A stretch of 64,000 nucleotides of DNA from Rheum nobile (GCA_027886185.1 WOAB01000159.1:2976001-3040000); one strand, 5' to 3'. Positions 43,991 to 56,520 are shown, counted from the stretch's first letter. Numbers and translations: made by a program. Notes: generated by a model from the letters alone, not told the origin.

Positions 43991-45550
43991 GTACTTACAT
44001 TTCAATTTTTTTATATTATTCTTTTTGGTACTTACATTTACATCAACGAGATTTCAAATTTTCATATTAAAAAATAATTTTTTTAAAACAAACTTGATAT
44101 ACCAAAGTAATATGAAAATATACGTATGAAAACCAATCTAAATGAAATAAATATTAGATATGTTGACTTTATTCAATAACAATAAAATGATAGATCTACA
44201 TAAAATTTTGCGAACTAACTAAAGATAATATTCTGCATATTTTGAAAATTAATATCATCAAATTTTCAATTCTTAACCTTATTCAAAATGGTCCAGAGTA
44301 CAAAATATCAAACTAGATATTTTGTGACCAATCTAGATACTTACATATTTATTTAATTAATTTAAAAAAATACATTTTCAAACATATTTTCTTTTAATAC
44401 ACATAGTATTGTTGAACCTACAATCCTACAACTACGTATCTAAAAGTCATCTTATTAAAACAAAAAACCTATAAATTTTGTTTTTGAAAATTATGCATAG
44501 TAGCCACAAGGTTTTATGAATTTTGTGTGATACACAACATCTTTAACAATTTCATGTGATGATCATGAATATTTATAAATCTCGCTTGGTAATCAAGGAG
44601 CATTATGAAGAACATCAAATATTTGCAAATATTGTTAAATCTACGATCCTACAAACATGAAGCATTAAAAAATGTCATACATGCATCATTATGATCATTC
44701 CCATTTAAATTTAGATTTGGGCATTTTTAAATTATAGAATTTTAATATATGGATGAAAAGGTGCATAATATGTATAATCAGTCATTTATAACTATTTAGC
44801 CTAATTTTATATGTTACGATATTTTAATATAAAATATTTTTATTTTTTCAGAAAAATATGAAAAATTATTTTGCAAATACTTTGATAAAAAGCACTAAAA
44901 AGTTGTTTTCATATGTGTTATTTTATCTATACATTTAATTATTATTTTATTTTATTTGACTAATCTTAATCATATATTTATTCTGCTTATCACATATAAT
45001 AATATTGTCAATTTTATAAATAATTATTTGATACATTTTCAAGTTTAGTATATTCCTAGCAAGCATATGATTCTCTTTTCATGGTACACATACACATCTC
45101 CACCATTATATAAACTTTCAAACTTATTTGGTTACGATATTATTCAGGATGAATGTGTTTTTCTTTTATATACATAATATATATATTTTGGTCAAGAAGA
45201 GTTTTTTACATACAAATATACGATAATGTTTTTAGCAGAATAAATGTAATGTTCAAACAATATAAAACTTAACTTAATTAAACGTAAGCTACACATCTTT
45301 GAGATATTTTAAATTTTATATTTATCATAATACCAATACATCGAACAGGTAATACACTAGTTAATATATAATGATAATAGAAAAAAAATGCTAATAAACT
45401 CACTAATTTTTATTGTATAAAAAATCCTTATACTGTAAACGTAGTACTTCATTGGTTTCACGAAAAAAATATATCTTTCAGTGTCACGAGAATCTATAGT
45501 CGTCAAAATATGAGGTAGAATGTTATTTACAACAAGTAAATTAGACAGCG
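43991..45550. other. AT-rich stretch without recognisable gene
   Basis: No coding motif or clear repeat structure seen on either strand. Confidence 0.6.
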
Positions 45551-45556
45551 TGAACT

Positions 45557-46597
45557 TTTTGGGAAAAGTTCAAATGAGGACAACTCCCCGTGTCAGGACT
45601 CAGGATGCACCAAGCGCGTCCAAAAATTCAGCCCGACCGAATTATTCGCGAATTTTTCGAAAAATATTTTTCAAAATTTCGAATTTTTGCAAAAAATATC
45701 GATTTTGTGTGCATATGAAATACACTGTTGTGTGCATATGTCAGAACGTATGTGTGCATATGTCAGGCTCGGTGTGTGCATGTGGTTTTCAGAATGTGTG
45801 CATGTCTGGGAACAGTTGTTAATGCTAGAGACATGTGTGCATATCAAATACACATTTGTGTGCATAAAAAGTGTGTGTGCACATATAACCAACAAGGTGG
45901 ATGATTTTCTGGGTATGAACACATGATTTTTGCGGTAGGAACACATGATTCCTGGGCTTATATTTGATATGCATACGCACGTAGTGGATATGCACACAAC
46001 AAGGTGGATGATATGCACACAATAGTCTATTTGACATGCACATAACGAGTATTTGATATGCACACATGGTTTGTGTGCATCAATACTTGAGACCATATAC
46101 ACATACGAGGTATGCACACGATAGTTTAATGGATGTGCACACGACAGGTTATTTGGTATGCACACATGGTTTGTGTGCATCAACACTTGTTTCCATGTAT
46201 GCACATGACTTGAGACCATATGCACACACGGGGTCTGCACACGATAGTATAATGGATGTGCACACGACAAGTTATTTGGTATGCACACACATGTGTGCAT
46301 ACCAACACTTGTTTTCGGGTATGCACACGACCCAAGACCATATGAACACACGGAGTATGCACACAACAGTATAATTGATGTGCACACACAGGTTATTTGA
46401 TGTGCACACAAGTCCTCTAGATATAAACACTATATTAAAGGCATTCACAATTTCAGAAACCATATGCACACACACATAGTAACATATGCACACAACAATG
46501 CATCTAATATGCACACACACGTTATATGATATGCACACAAAATCAATTTTTCTGGGAAAAATTTTGACTTGGAAAATTTTTTGGCCGAATACATTAA
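45557..46597. mobile_element. Unclassified element made of inverted GTGTGCATAT arrays
   Basis: The left part (45690-45890) has repeated GTGTGCATATG, while the right part (45960-46550) has the complement TATGCACACA many times, so the element is roughly symmetric. Both ends share an outer A/T-rich block followed by ATCGATTTTGTGTGCATAT (45697 onward) or ATTGATTTTGTGTGCATAT (minus strand, 46546 downward). The left border GGGAAAAGTTCAAATGAGGA resembles ends of MULE-like MITEs. On the right it replaces the CACTA transposase after HDCHVL. Open frames of up to 246 codons across the array are repeat artefacts. Confidence 0.55.
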
Positions 46598-48470
46598 TCA
46601 ATACATGACAATCATGAGACTTCATACCAATCAACCGAAGGTCCGAAAGAGAAACTAGACGTTTTACATTTGACGAATATCCCGATGGAACCTTAATTCC
46701 ATGTAAGCACTCACAAAACGCCTTTTTCTCCTTTCTTGACATTGTGTAACACGCCGGAGGCAGAAAAGTCTTTTTACCATCCGGTTTTACCACGGGCCAC
46801 AAATCTGGTCGAATATTCCTCTCTTTCATATCAAAACGAACTTTTTGATTGTCTTTCGTCTTTCCGGGTATATTTAGCAAAGTCCCAATTATAGCATCAC
46901 AAACATTTTTTTCAATGTGCATCACATCGAGACAATGCCTAACCGACAAATCTTTCCAATAAGGAAGATCCCATAGTATAGACACTTTCTTCCATAAAAC
47001 ACCCTTTTTAGAGATGGACTTGAAGCCCTTGCCGTATTTGGTGTCAACATTTTTAATCCGTTCATAAACATGTGATCCTGTCAAAGGTGTACGAGCTACT
47101 CCTTCCTCGGTGTACCCATTGAACTCCTTCTTCTTTTTACGGTAAGGGTGATATCGACTAAGGAACTTCCGGTACTCTAGATACACATTTTTCCTTTAAT
47201 TTTTCAAGTATGCGGGTTTCATGTCTTCTTCACATATAGGGCATGCTTGTTCTCCTTTGGTTTTGTACCCAGACAAGTTTCCATATGCCAGGAAATCATT
47301 TATGGTACAAAAAACCATAGCTCGTAAGGTAAAGTTTGAGTTGGTGTATGCATCGAACATTGGAACACCTTCATTCCACAGTAATTTCAAATCATCAACA
47401 AGTGGAGCCAGATACACATCTATGTCATTCCCATGTTGCTTAGGCCCGGAGATGAGGAGTGATAACATGATATACTTGCGCTTCATACACAACCATGGAG
47501 GAAGATTATAAATCGCTAGAAGAACCGGCCATGTGCTATGTTGACTGCTTAGAGTGCCATACGGATTCACACCATCTGTACATAAAGCAAGTCTCAGATT
47601 CCTAACCTCCTCACCAAATTCAGAATATTTCTTATCAATATTTCTCCATTGAGGAGAATCAGCAGGATGTCTAAGGAGTCCATCTTTCTTCCTCCCTTCC
47701 GCATGCCACCTCAGACTTTTTGCTTCCTTCTTTATCGAAAACAAACGTTGAAACCTAGGTATTATCGGAAGATACCACATAACCTTAGCTGATGGGCCCC
47801 TCTTAGCCGAATTTACCCCTTTACGCTTGTAACGAGATGCACCGCACTTTGGACACTCATCCAAATTTTCATGTTCGTTTCTGTAAAGCATACAATCATT
47901 TGGGCAAGCATCTATCTTGACGGCCTCTAAGCCTAAGGGACACATCAATTTCCTGGCATAATAAGTAGAGATAGGCATCTCATTGCCTTCTGGTAAAAAT
48001 TCACCTAACCATTCCAATAAGGTGTTGAAACTTCCATCAGTCCAACCAGAAGCACATTTCAAGTTGTAAAGTATTGACACACCCTCTAACTTGCTAAATT
48101 TTGTACACCCGGGATACAAGGGAGTCTCTGCAGCCTTTGATACCTGTTCGAACATCTGAGGTCGTTCGTTCAAGTGATCTCTCACCCCATCCATCATCCC
48201 ATTTATTTCATCATCTTCTTGGTTATCATCATCATCCACCTCATTATTCTCAGTAATATCATCATCACTATCATCAGTGTCTACCCGAACATCAAACTCA
48301 TTGACACTAGAACTTGGACGATCAGGTATTTTCTCACCATGCCAAAACCAAACATGGTAATCTTGTTTGAAACCACGACGAAATAAATGATCCTCAATCT
48401 CATCAATATCATCTAACCGCCTTATATTCTTACAATCACGGCATGGACAATAGATTTTTTCGGCTTTCAT
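46598..48470 (-). pseudogene. CACTA (En/Spm) TPD-type transposase, broken
   Basis: Minus-strand transposase of a CACTA element. It begins with the transposase-associated domain (IYCPCRDCKN, HLFRRGFKQDYHVWFWHGE; 48467-48320), then an acidic Asp/Glu run, then the Transposase_21 domain (CPNDCMLYRNEH, CPKCGASRYKRK, VMWYLPIIPRFQRLF, LCTDGVNPYG, ICEEDMKPAYL). An in-frame TAA at 47196-47198 is followed directly by NVYLEYRKFLSRYHPYR, FKSISKKGVLWKKVSI and VRHCLDVMHIEKNVCDAIIGTLL. The frame ends at HDCHVL (46600), where the GTGTGCATAT element begins. The true N-terminus is missing: upstream codons are subterminal repeat. It normally binds the subterminal repeats in the nucleus and cuts the element out. 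It is not functional here. Confidence 0.9.
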
Positions 48471-48477
48471 ACTCCGT

Positions 48478-48888
48478 TGGTGTGCTAACACGCCCGCCTC
48501 TATAAGTATTACGACTCGGCCGAGTAATGGTCTAATAGAGGCGGGCCTTACATGCCCGCCTCTATTGGACATACTTTTTGAGGCGGGCTTTAAGAGGCCC
48601 GCCTCAACAAGCTTTAATTGAGGCGGGCTACTTGGCCCGCCTCAATTAGTTAGCATTAGATGCGGGCCTTACCCTAGCCCGCCTCTAATACTTTAGCGGG
48701 AAATGTTTTTTCGGATACTTGTTGAGGCGTATATTAATTTGCCCACCTCAAAAGATGTTTTTGAGGCGTATAAATTAATTATCCGCCTCAAAAACCAAAA
48801 AAAAGTGATTGCCTAAGTCGTTGTTGAGGCGTTTTGAACTATGTACGCCTCTAAAAGGGAGCAGCAAAAAGTGTTTTTTCCACTACTG
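48478..48888 (-). repeat. CACTA terminus and subterminal GAGGCGGGC repeats
   Basis: About ten copies of GAGGCGGGC or its complement GCCCGCCTC, often as inverted pairs, then looser GAGGCGTA copies nearer the end. The outer end reads on the minus strand CAGTAGTGGAAAAAACACTT, one base from the CACTAGTGGAAAA type of CACTA terminus. Subterminal repeats are the transposase binding sites. Outside lies the Athila-B2 LTR. The opposite terminus is not found. Confidence 0.8.
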
Positions 48889-50337
48889 TAAAAGTTATCG
48901 AATCCAAGGGAGCACTCGTTGATCACAAATTTTACAGAAACTAATAATCATGATCAAACAAGAGATGTGAAGTTTTTGGTTTTGATGTAATAAAACTAAA
49001 AAGAAACACAAGTCTAGAACTAACTAAAATGATAAAAGGAGGATTTGGGTTAATTGATGGATGTAAGGCTAGGATTGGGGTTCAGTACAATGGTACCATG
49101 TGATCATAGGGAAGTAAATCTATAAGGTTGCAAGTGATGGTCATAGTGGTCAAAAGTCCTAATATATTTCTTATCATCTTTCAAAGGTATAAGAAAACTA
49201 TCCAAAACATGATTAACTCTTACTTTCGTGCTAATTAACTCAAGATTAGGGACATTAAGATTTATAACAATTCAAACAACTACTAGGAAAATAGGCCTAC
49301 TTTAGTCATCCTAAAAGTCCTAGCTCAATTATTGAGGTTTCAATGTCAAATAACACTTCCAATGCATATCCAACATTTAATAAATGTAGAAATACTAGCT
49401 AGGCATTTTCACAAACACTTGGTGTGCAAGATTTGAGTAGTAAACCAAAACTCATTCAACCGAAGAGAAAACTTCACCAAATCATCCCATAATCATCATT
49501 AGGCTACTCCCAATCCCAATACAAGCAACTGCTCACTCATAATATGCAAAGACATGGCATAAGAAATCAATCAACCATCATACACATGTAAACAATGAAC
49601 AACAAAACAAGAAATAAAAAGATTGAGTAGGAAGTACTTATCATTCAACCAAACACTTGAGCTATCATTGCACCATGAGAAGAAAGTTACAACCTTGATC
49701 CTCTTTCAAGTCCTGCAACTCAAGAGTGTTCAACAACCCAAAAGTTCTAGAATCTAACAACATGAATAAACTCAATTACTAGTTTAAGTGGAAAATGAAG
49801 TTTTATAAATGATTCTAAGGGAGAAAATAAAACTAAGAAAACCCTAGAAATGGAGGCTAAAAATTAGATGTAAAGTTAGGGCATGAGTCTCAACAGTTGC
49901 CTCAAATGCCCTATTTATAAGGGCTACAAAAGGAAGGGGATAAAATGCATTTAATTATTCTCGATGGATACGATGGATGTGGTGATCACCACGGGTTGGT
50001 CATGGTGGTGACAGGATGTGTATTCTTCATCTTATGATGACATCTGAGTGTGTTGTCCGACACCGATAGGTTGCGATCTTCTTGAAGTGCATTTTCTTCA
50101 CAAAATCTTCGAGTTAATGCCCCTTTGGTCTAGTGTAAGCTTGAGCTAATCCAAAGTTAATCACATCATGTTCCCATAGCTCCTAAAAGTGCTCCTATAA
50201 GACAAAAATGACAAAAAGGCAGAGACCCTAAAAAAACAAGCAAAATTCCTATAAAATTCCTAAAGAATCATATCGTATCTTTTATGCATAAAATGGAGTT
50301 AATATGAGTGAAGATGTAGCAGATAATCATGTTATCA
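48889..50337 (-). repeat. 3' LTR of Athila-B2, truncated at its end
   Basis: Starts TGATAAC on the minus strand at 50337, preceded by the tract AAGCTTGGATGAGTT. It is homologous to 32217-33592 and 58617-60896. The last approximately 45 bp (CACTTGCGGG and the terminal CA) are missing at the CACTA border. Confidence 0.85.
49912..49919 (-). promoter_or_regulatory. Putative TATA box, Athila-B2 3' LTR
   Basis: TATAAATA on the minus strand, in the same position as in the sister LTRs. Confidence 0.45.
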
Positions 50338-51786
50338 AACTCATCCAAGCTTATATCTTGCTTGTCCTTAAGTAAGAATTTCTGCACAAAGATTGATATT
50401 CCAAAAAAAATGCAAAGGTTGTCTCCATGTAAAAGAAATGCAAACAAAGCTTTTGGAATATTGAATATGTATTGAGTGAAATCAGAGGAAATACCAAGTG
50501 GTCATTCAAGAGATTAGGCTAACATCCAAATTCGTAGACCTCTCGGGAGGAAAATGTGATCCACTCACTCTCATGTGTTTAAAATGGATGTGTTTCACTC
50601 ATTTTCATCCCTAGAAAATCATCTATCATAAGCTTGGATTAGTGTCTTAATTCTCCACCACTAGGAACCATGTACATAACACAAATCAAGAGGTCTTTTA
50701 TTTGGTTGTAATGGGGCCAAGGTAATGGAAGAAGGGTATGAATCATATTTGGCCATGTGGTGTTAGTCCGAGGAATATTGGAAGAATTATATCTTGACTA
50801 TACAAAAACAATTCACCGATTCAAAAAATAAATGTCTCCATTACTAGAAGTAGCACCAAGAATTTTGTTTTTCTTATTTTTTGCCTCCCTCTTTTCTTTT
50901 CATTTTTTTCTTTTATTTTTAATTAATCACCAATGTTTTATCGAGATACAAATATTTGTTAATGCACTTGATTACTAGGAACCCGGAAAGTGTTTTTTAA
51001 CATACCTAAGAACTTTACAATTATAACATGTACATCGAACTCCCTCAAGCTTAGCTTCCAAGCACACAAGCAAGTCACAATAAAATTTTCCTTATTCCTC
51101 GGAGGGATAAAAGGCTAATAATTAAGGCTCGGTTTGCTTTTGTGGTGGTTAAGAAAATTGTTGGCTAATATAGGCTCAAAGAGGCTAAACTAAGAGGTTG
51201 AAGTACAAAGGGTAGTCATAGGTAAAATGGGTTATAAAAAGAAGAAAATTACCTCAATCATTTTTATGCATGTGCAATGTTTATAATGTGGTCTCGAAAA
51301 ATAGTTCTAAATGCAACTTCTAAAGATAAAAATTCAAGGGAGAAATCGCACATGAAAAGAGAGGACTAATGAATTGTAAGTCCTAAGGTCCAAAAATAAC
51401 TCACAACTTTTGTCATGAAATATTAAACCTAGCCAATCTCAAGAGATAATCACATGCAATTTCCTACTTCAATCATTCACACATATTCATATTTCGAAGT
51501 TTTTGTTTCATGATCAATTGCAATTTTGACAACCAATATATTGCTAATGGAATATCATGAGGAGTCCATCAAAATACCAAAAGCTATATGCAATGCAAAT
51601 GTTATGATAGTCTAAGTTAATGCAAATTTAACAAATGCAAATGTCATGTCATGGACCAATGCAACTAACGCTAAAGAAGTAGAAAAAATAATTTGAAGGT
51701 AATTTTCAGTCCCTCCCCCAAGCTTAAAATATGCATTGTCCTCAATGAAAAACAAAAGTATAGGGAGAGGGGAAATTACAGAATCA
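50338..51786 (-). other. Athila-B2 noncoding 3' region
   Basis: AT-rich spacer between the last ORF and the 3' LTR. It contains the TTGAGGACAATG and AAGCTTGGGGGAGGG signature at 51715-51745, as found after pol in Athila elements. No coding motif. Confidence 0.6.
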
Positions 51787-52041
51787 TTATGGTGGTGGAG
51801 GTGGATAGCCATGGGTGAGATGCATGTTGTGGAGGGCTTGAAGAGATGTATTTATTTGCTCCAAAAGTACGTGTTGTGCACGTTGCTCCTTCTCAATACG
51901 AAGAATAGATTGATGCATTGCCCCTTGAGTATCTTGGGCCTCGTCATGTTCCATATCCTCATCCACATGCTTCTCGGATAATGGTGACTCAACGGGACAA
52001 CCTTGCTCAAAATTACCTTGTGCTACATCATCCCACACCAT
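51787..52041 (-). CDS. Athila-B2 small last ORF
   Basis: An 84-codon frame on the minus strand, acidic in the first half and ending LLEQINTSLQALHNMHLTHG plus a Pro run. The related end occurs in Athila-B1 at 39090-39236, so it is a family feature and not chance. Athila elements often carry an extra ORF downstream of pol (sometimes env-like). No signal peptide or membrane segment is visible here, so I do not call it env. It may be the C-terminal tail of a longer, lost protein. Confidence 0.5.
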   Translation of the reverse strand: MVWDDVAQGNFEQGCPVESPLSEKHVDEDMEHDEAQDTQGAMHQSILRIEKEQRAQHVLLEQINTSLQALHNMHLTHGYPPPPP

Positions 52042-52798
52042 TTCCCAATTGCATGTGCAATTTTAGTTATTATTGTCCAGGATGGTGGTGCAGGATGACC
52101 GGAGCTCATCGGGAAAAGCTTAAGGAGAGAGGGCGACGCGTACCTAGTGGTGCAGCGGGACGACGACGGTGGAGCTCCGGTGACTCGTCCGAGGTACGGC
52201 CAAGCGAGCACGGCTATCGGGATGTGGGATACGAATGGGAGAGATTAAGCAGGGGGTCGGGGTGGGTTTAATGTTTCAAATAGGGGAGAGGGCGATGCAT
52301 ACTTGGAATGCAACAGTCGAGGTAAATACCATGGTTTAACCGTGGCCATTTTAGAGACTTTACCACAGAAATCACAATGTTAATTTTTTTTCACCTGTTA
52401 CGGCCACGATCTTGGTAAATACCACGGTTCGACCGTGGCCATTACTGGAAGTTACCACGATTTTCAATCAAACTTTTTTTTTTAAGAAATGACTAAAAGA
52501 AAAATTAATAAGCTAATGCATGCATTTTTACCCTAGATTTTATCTATTTAATATGTCTTTAATTCCCAACTAGGAATCCTATCTATGACACCCAAATTCA
52601 CATGCAAAGTACACATCAACAATAAAATTGCATCACCTACATCTACTCAACTAAAACTAACCTAAAAAAATTAAACTAAAAAGCATGAAGAGATATGCAT
52701 GCATGGATCAAATAAAGAAAGATAGAGAGAGGAATAGAAATGCTTGGGTTGCCTCCTAAGATGCGCTATTGAGGTCTAGATAGACCGTACTCCTTCAT
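52042..52798 (-). other. Athila-B2 GC-rich block and CCACGGT motifs
   Basis: A GC-rich block at 52080-52310 with no convincing gene, bordered by CCATGGTTTAACCGTGG-type and CCACGGTTCGACCGTGG-type palindromes at 52325-52460. Athila-B1 has a different GC-rich block at the equivalent place. Confidence 0.5.
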
Positions 52799-54023
52799 TC
52801 ATGCTTTCGGATCGAAAAGGGGGAAGGTGACCCCCTTGTCGATCTGATCTCCAACAATATAGTGCTTTAGCCTTTTACCGTTGACCTTCAATACCCCGGT
52901 TGCTTCACTCCATAATTTGATGGCACCATAAGTGTACACTTTTTTCACTTGGAACGGCTCACTCCATCTTGATTTAAGTTTTCCCGAAAATAGCTTCAAG
53001 AGGGAATTAAAGAGAAGAACCATATGTCCCTCATGAAACTCTCTATGGACAATGTGCTTGTCATGCCAAAGTTTGACCCATTCCTTGCATTCTCATATGC
53101 ATTCAAGCACAATTCCTCAAGCTCATTGAGTTGAAGCATCCTTTTTTCACCGGCTACCTTCAAATCAAAATTCATGGTCCCGATAGTCCAATATGCCTTG
53201 TGCTCAAGCTAAACCAGTAGGTGACAAGATTTACCATAGATCAACCGAAATGGAGTAGTACCAATTTGCGTCTTGAATGCGGTCCTATTTGCCCAAAGTG
53301 CTTCATCCAACATTGAAGCCCAATCTTACCTTGAACGAGAGACCGTCTTCTCAAGAATGCTTTTGATTTCTCGGTTTGAGATCTCCATTTGACCACTTAT
53401 TTGAGAATGATTGGGAGTTGTAACCTTGTGAATGAGCCCATATTTCCTCAAGAGAGGCTCAAATTGTCGCTCAATGAAAAGTGAGCCACTATCACTATTC
53501 ACGGCTCTTGGAGATCCAAACCTCAGAAAGATAGTCTTTCTAAAAAGCTTTATCACTTGCTTGGAGTCACATGTGGGGGTTGCAATGGCTTCAACCCACT
53601 TGGAGATGTAATCCACGACTACCAAGATGTAATGATAGTTACCGGACGGTGGAAAAGGTCCCATGAAGTTAACTCCCAATACGTCAAAAATCTCAACTTC
53701 AAGGATATTGTTCAATGGCATCTCATGTCTTTTCGAGATATTCCCGGGTCTTTGGCATTGGTCACATGCAAAAATATAGCTCCGAAATAGAAACCGGATT
53801 GAATTACCTTGGTGGCGGTCTTGGAGAAATTAGCACGCCCACCGTAACAAGAAGAATGGAAATGATAGAGGATACTCCTCATTTCCGGCTCGGGTACACA
53901 TCTTATAAACATCTCATCGGCATAATGCTTGTAGAAGCAACGGTCATCCAAAAGTGGTACTTGACATCCAAAAGGAACTTCTTCCTTTGTTGGTAGCTCA
54001 ATTCTGGAAACATTATTCCACAA
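52799..54023 (-). pseudogene. Athila-B2 integrase
   Basis: The HHCC region (FIRCVPEPEMRSILYHFHSS) lies at 53960-53720 with shifts. The catalytic core (53721-53326) has Asp in VNFMGPFPPS, Asp in VNSDSGS and Glu in QMEISNREIK, so all three are present. A block of about 300 bp with stops follows, then the C-terminal stretch (53023-52799: SGKLKSRWSEPFQVKKVY, GDQIDKGVTF). It is split into at least three frames. Confidence 0.75.
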
Positions 54024-54502
54024 ACAAGATAGTTGACAAAATCCGCGAACGATGGAGCAATAACCTCGGATATGGCAAACAATTGGTCATCGGGGAAGGA
54101 ATCATCAATCGGCATCTCTTCTTCAATACTTTCTTTGGAATCTTGCCTCAATCTTGAAAGATGGTCGGCCACAACATTCTCGATCTTTTTCTTATCTCGA
54201 ATATCCAAGTCAAACTCTTGAAGCAAAAGCATCCACCAGATCAATTTTGGTTTGGCATCTTTCTTGCTCAAGAGGTACTTAATGGCGGCATGGTCAGTGT
54301 AGACAAGCATTTGTGAGCCCACCAAGTACGACTGAAATTTCTCAAAAGCAAAGACAATCGCAAGAAGCTCATTCTTGGTTGTGGCATAGTTCACTTGAGC
54401 ATCATCTAAAGTTCTACTTGCATAGTAGATTGCATGCACCTTTTTGTCCTTTCTTTGCTCCAAAATGGTTCCAACCGCAAAATCACTAGCATCACACATC
54501 AC
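53903..54502 (-). pseudogene. Athila-B2 RNase H and linker
   Basis: A 199-codon frame: MCDASDFAVGTILEQRKDKK (Asp), the NELLAIVFAFEKFQSYLVGS Glu motif, YTDHAAIKYLL (Asp) and VVADHLSRL (Asp). This is the cleanest domain of the element. It is followed by the acidic linker to integrase and a frameshift near 53960. Confidence 0.8.
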
Positions 54503-54581
54503 CTCGAATGGGAGATCCTAATTCGGGGCTTGCATTATTAGTGCATCCTTCAACCTACAATATGAAGAAAGACACTCATTA

Positions 54582-55907
54582 TTAAAGTCGAAAGGGGCAT
54601 TTCATGAGCAAATGAGTCAAGGGTTTAACAATCTTGGAGAAATCCTTAATGAACCGCCAGTACAAACCAACATGACCAAAGAAGCTTCGGACTCCTTTGA
54701 TGGATGTGGGTGATGGAATCTTTTCAATGACAACAATCTTGGCTCGATCCACCTCAATACCATGTTCTAACACCAAGTGCCCTAGGAGTCTAGGACTATA
54801 CCTTCTCTTACCATGAAGTGGCACTTCTCACATTTCAAAACAAGGTTAACTTCTTCACATCTATGCAACACTTGGGAGAGATTAGCTAGACAATTATCAA
54901 ACGTATTTCCATAAACGGAGAAGTCAACCATAAAAACTTCCATGATATTTTTAATCAAATCGGAATAAATGGGCATCATGAAACGTTGAAAGGTAGCCGG
55001 AGCATTACAAAGACAAAAAGCATTCTCCTATAGGCAAAGGTGCCATAAGGGCATGTAAAAGTGGTCTTTTTTGGTCAATATGATGAATAGGAATTTGGGG
55101 AAATCCACTATAACCATCTAAGTAACAGAAGTGGGAATGTCTAGCTAGCCTCTCAAGCATTTGATCAATGAAGGGAAGAGAAAGTGATCTTTTCGGGTTG
55201 CTTTGTTCAACTTTCTATAGTCAATGCACAATCTCCAACCTGTGACCATTCTAGTGGAAATCAATTCATTTTTCTCATTTCTTTCCACGGTCATGTCCCC
55301 CTTTTTAGGTACCACTTGAACCGGGCTAACACATTCACTATTGGAAATAGGATAGATTATGTCGGCATCTAGCAATTTAATTAAGCACTTCTTTTTTCAC
55401 TACTTCATTCATGTTAGGGTTAAACCCTCTTTGATGCTCAATGAAGGGTTTATGATCATCTTTTAGCAAAAATCTATGCATACAAGTGGATGGACTAATG
55501 CTTTTCAATTCATCAATTGTATACCCCATGACTTTTCTATGCAACTTAAGCTCTCTAAGCAATTTATCGGGTTCACACTTACTTAGGTTAGCATTAATTA
55601 TTACCGAGTAAGTAGAGTTAGGTCCAACAAATTCATACCTTATGGTGAAAGGTAGAGGTCTCAATTGTACCTTGGGTGCAAATTTCTCCTCAAAGGTGGT
55701 GGTCTTTGAAGCCTTCTCAAGCTTCTCCACCTTAGCCAATCGACATGGGAGTTCTGGATTTCCTTCAAGAAATTGAGCACAAGAAGAGACTTCCAAGTCT
55801 TCATCATCAAGGCCTCCGAAGCTCACCAAACATCTTTCAAGGGGATCCTTCGAGAATTGTCTCACAAAATCCTTCTTCACTACCTCAACAAGGTCACCTC
55901 TACACAA
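54582..55907 (-). pseudogene. Athila-B2 reverse transcriptase
   Basis: Frames: 55907-55377 (linker, SISPSTCMHR-type motif, LKSISPSTCMH), 55375-55145 (LDADIIYPISNSECVSPVQVVPKKG, TGWRLCIDYRKLNKATRKDHF), a broken palm at 55140-54980, and 54979-54582 (FMVDFSVYGNTFDNCLANLSQVLHRCEE). The catalytic pair is altered: GTT at 54928-54926 makes MVDF where MDDF is found in Athila-B1, which removes the first catalytic Asp. There are several frameshifts. Confidence 0.8.
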
Positions 55908-56443
55908 GGAATGCTCAAAATAATTATGCTTAATTGATTAAATTCAACTCTTTCCTCCCCAACATTCAAGGAGAGCTTTCCCTTTTTAACATCAATGACG
56001 GCTCCTGCCGTAGCAAGGAAAGGCCTTCCAAGAATGATGGGGACTTGAGAATCTTCCTCCATTTCAAGAACAAAAAAATCGGCCAGAATAAAGAAAATTA
56101 CCGACTTCGATAGGAACATCCTCAATAATACCATTGGGTATCAGAAATAGTGATCCGCTAAAACCAAGGACATGTTGGTGGGTTTCAATTCACCCATGTC
56201 CAACCTCTCACATATTGACAAAGGCCTTAAACTAACACTAGCACCAAGATCACACAAAGCACTTTTAAAGCTAGTGTTTCCTATCACACATGGAATAGAG
56301 AAGTTACCGGGATCCTTGAGCTTTGGAGGTAACTTGTTTTGGAGAATTGTATTACACTGATCGGTCAAGGCTACGATTTCGTATTCTTCACGGCTTCTTT
56401 TGTTGGACAAGATACCTTTCAAGAACTTGGCATATGTGCACAT
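55880..56443 (-). pseudogene. Athila-B2 protease region
   Basis: Frame 56443-56144 contains TYAKFLKGILSNKRSREEY, then CDLGASVSLRPLSICERL, the retropepsin-like site with its Asp present. After a shift, 56134-55880 continues with MEEDSQVPIILGRPFLATAGAVIDVKKGKLSL. It corresponds to 34190-34740 in Athila-B1. Confidence 0.75.
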
Positions 56444-56520
56444 TTGGGAAAGAGCATCGGTGAAAGGAATGTTGATTTACTACTTCTTCATCACATCAAG
56501 AAACATCCCAAATTTCTTGT

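Noticed and set aside
45671..46411. 246-codon minus-strand frame rich in Cys, His and Thr
   Set aside because: It is the translation of the TATGCACACA array; the motif simply lacks stop codons.
48530..48690. Regular GC-rich repeats as a CRISPR or CpG-island promoter
   Set aside because: They are the GAGGCGGGC subterminal repeats expected next to a CACTA terminus.
51787..52041. Env-like protein in Athila-B2
   Set aside because: No signal peptide, transmembrane segment or glycoprotein-like cysteines; kept only as a small ORF of unknown role.
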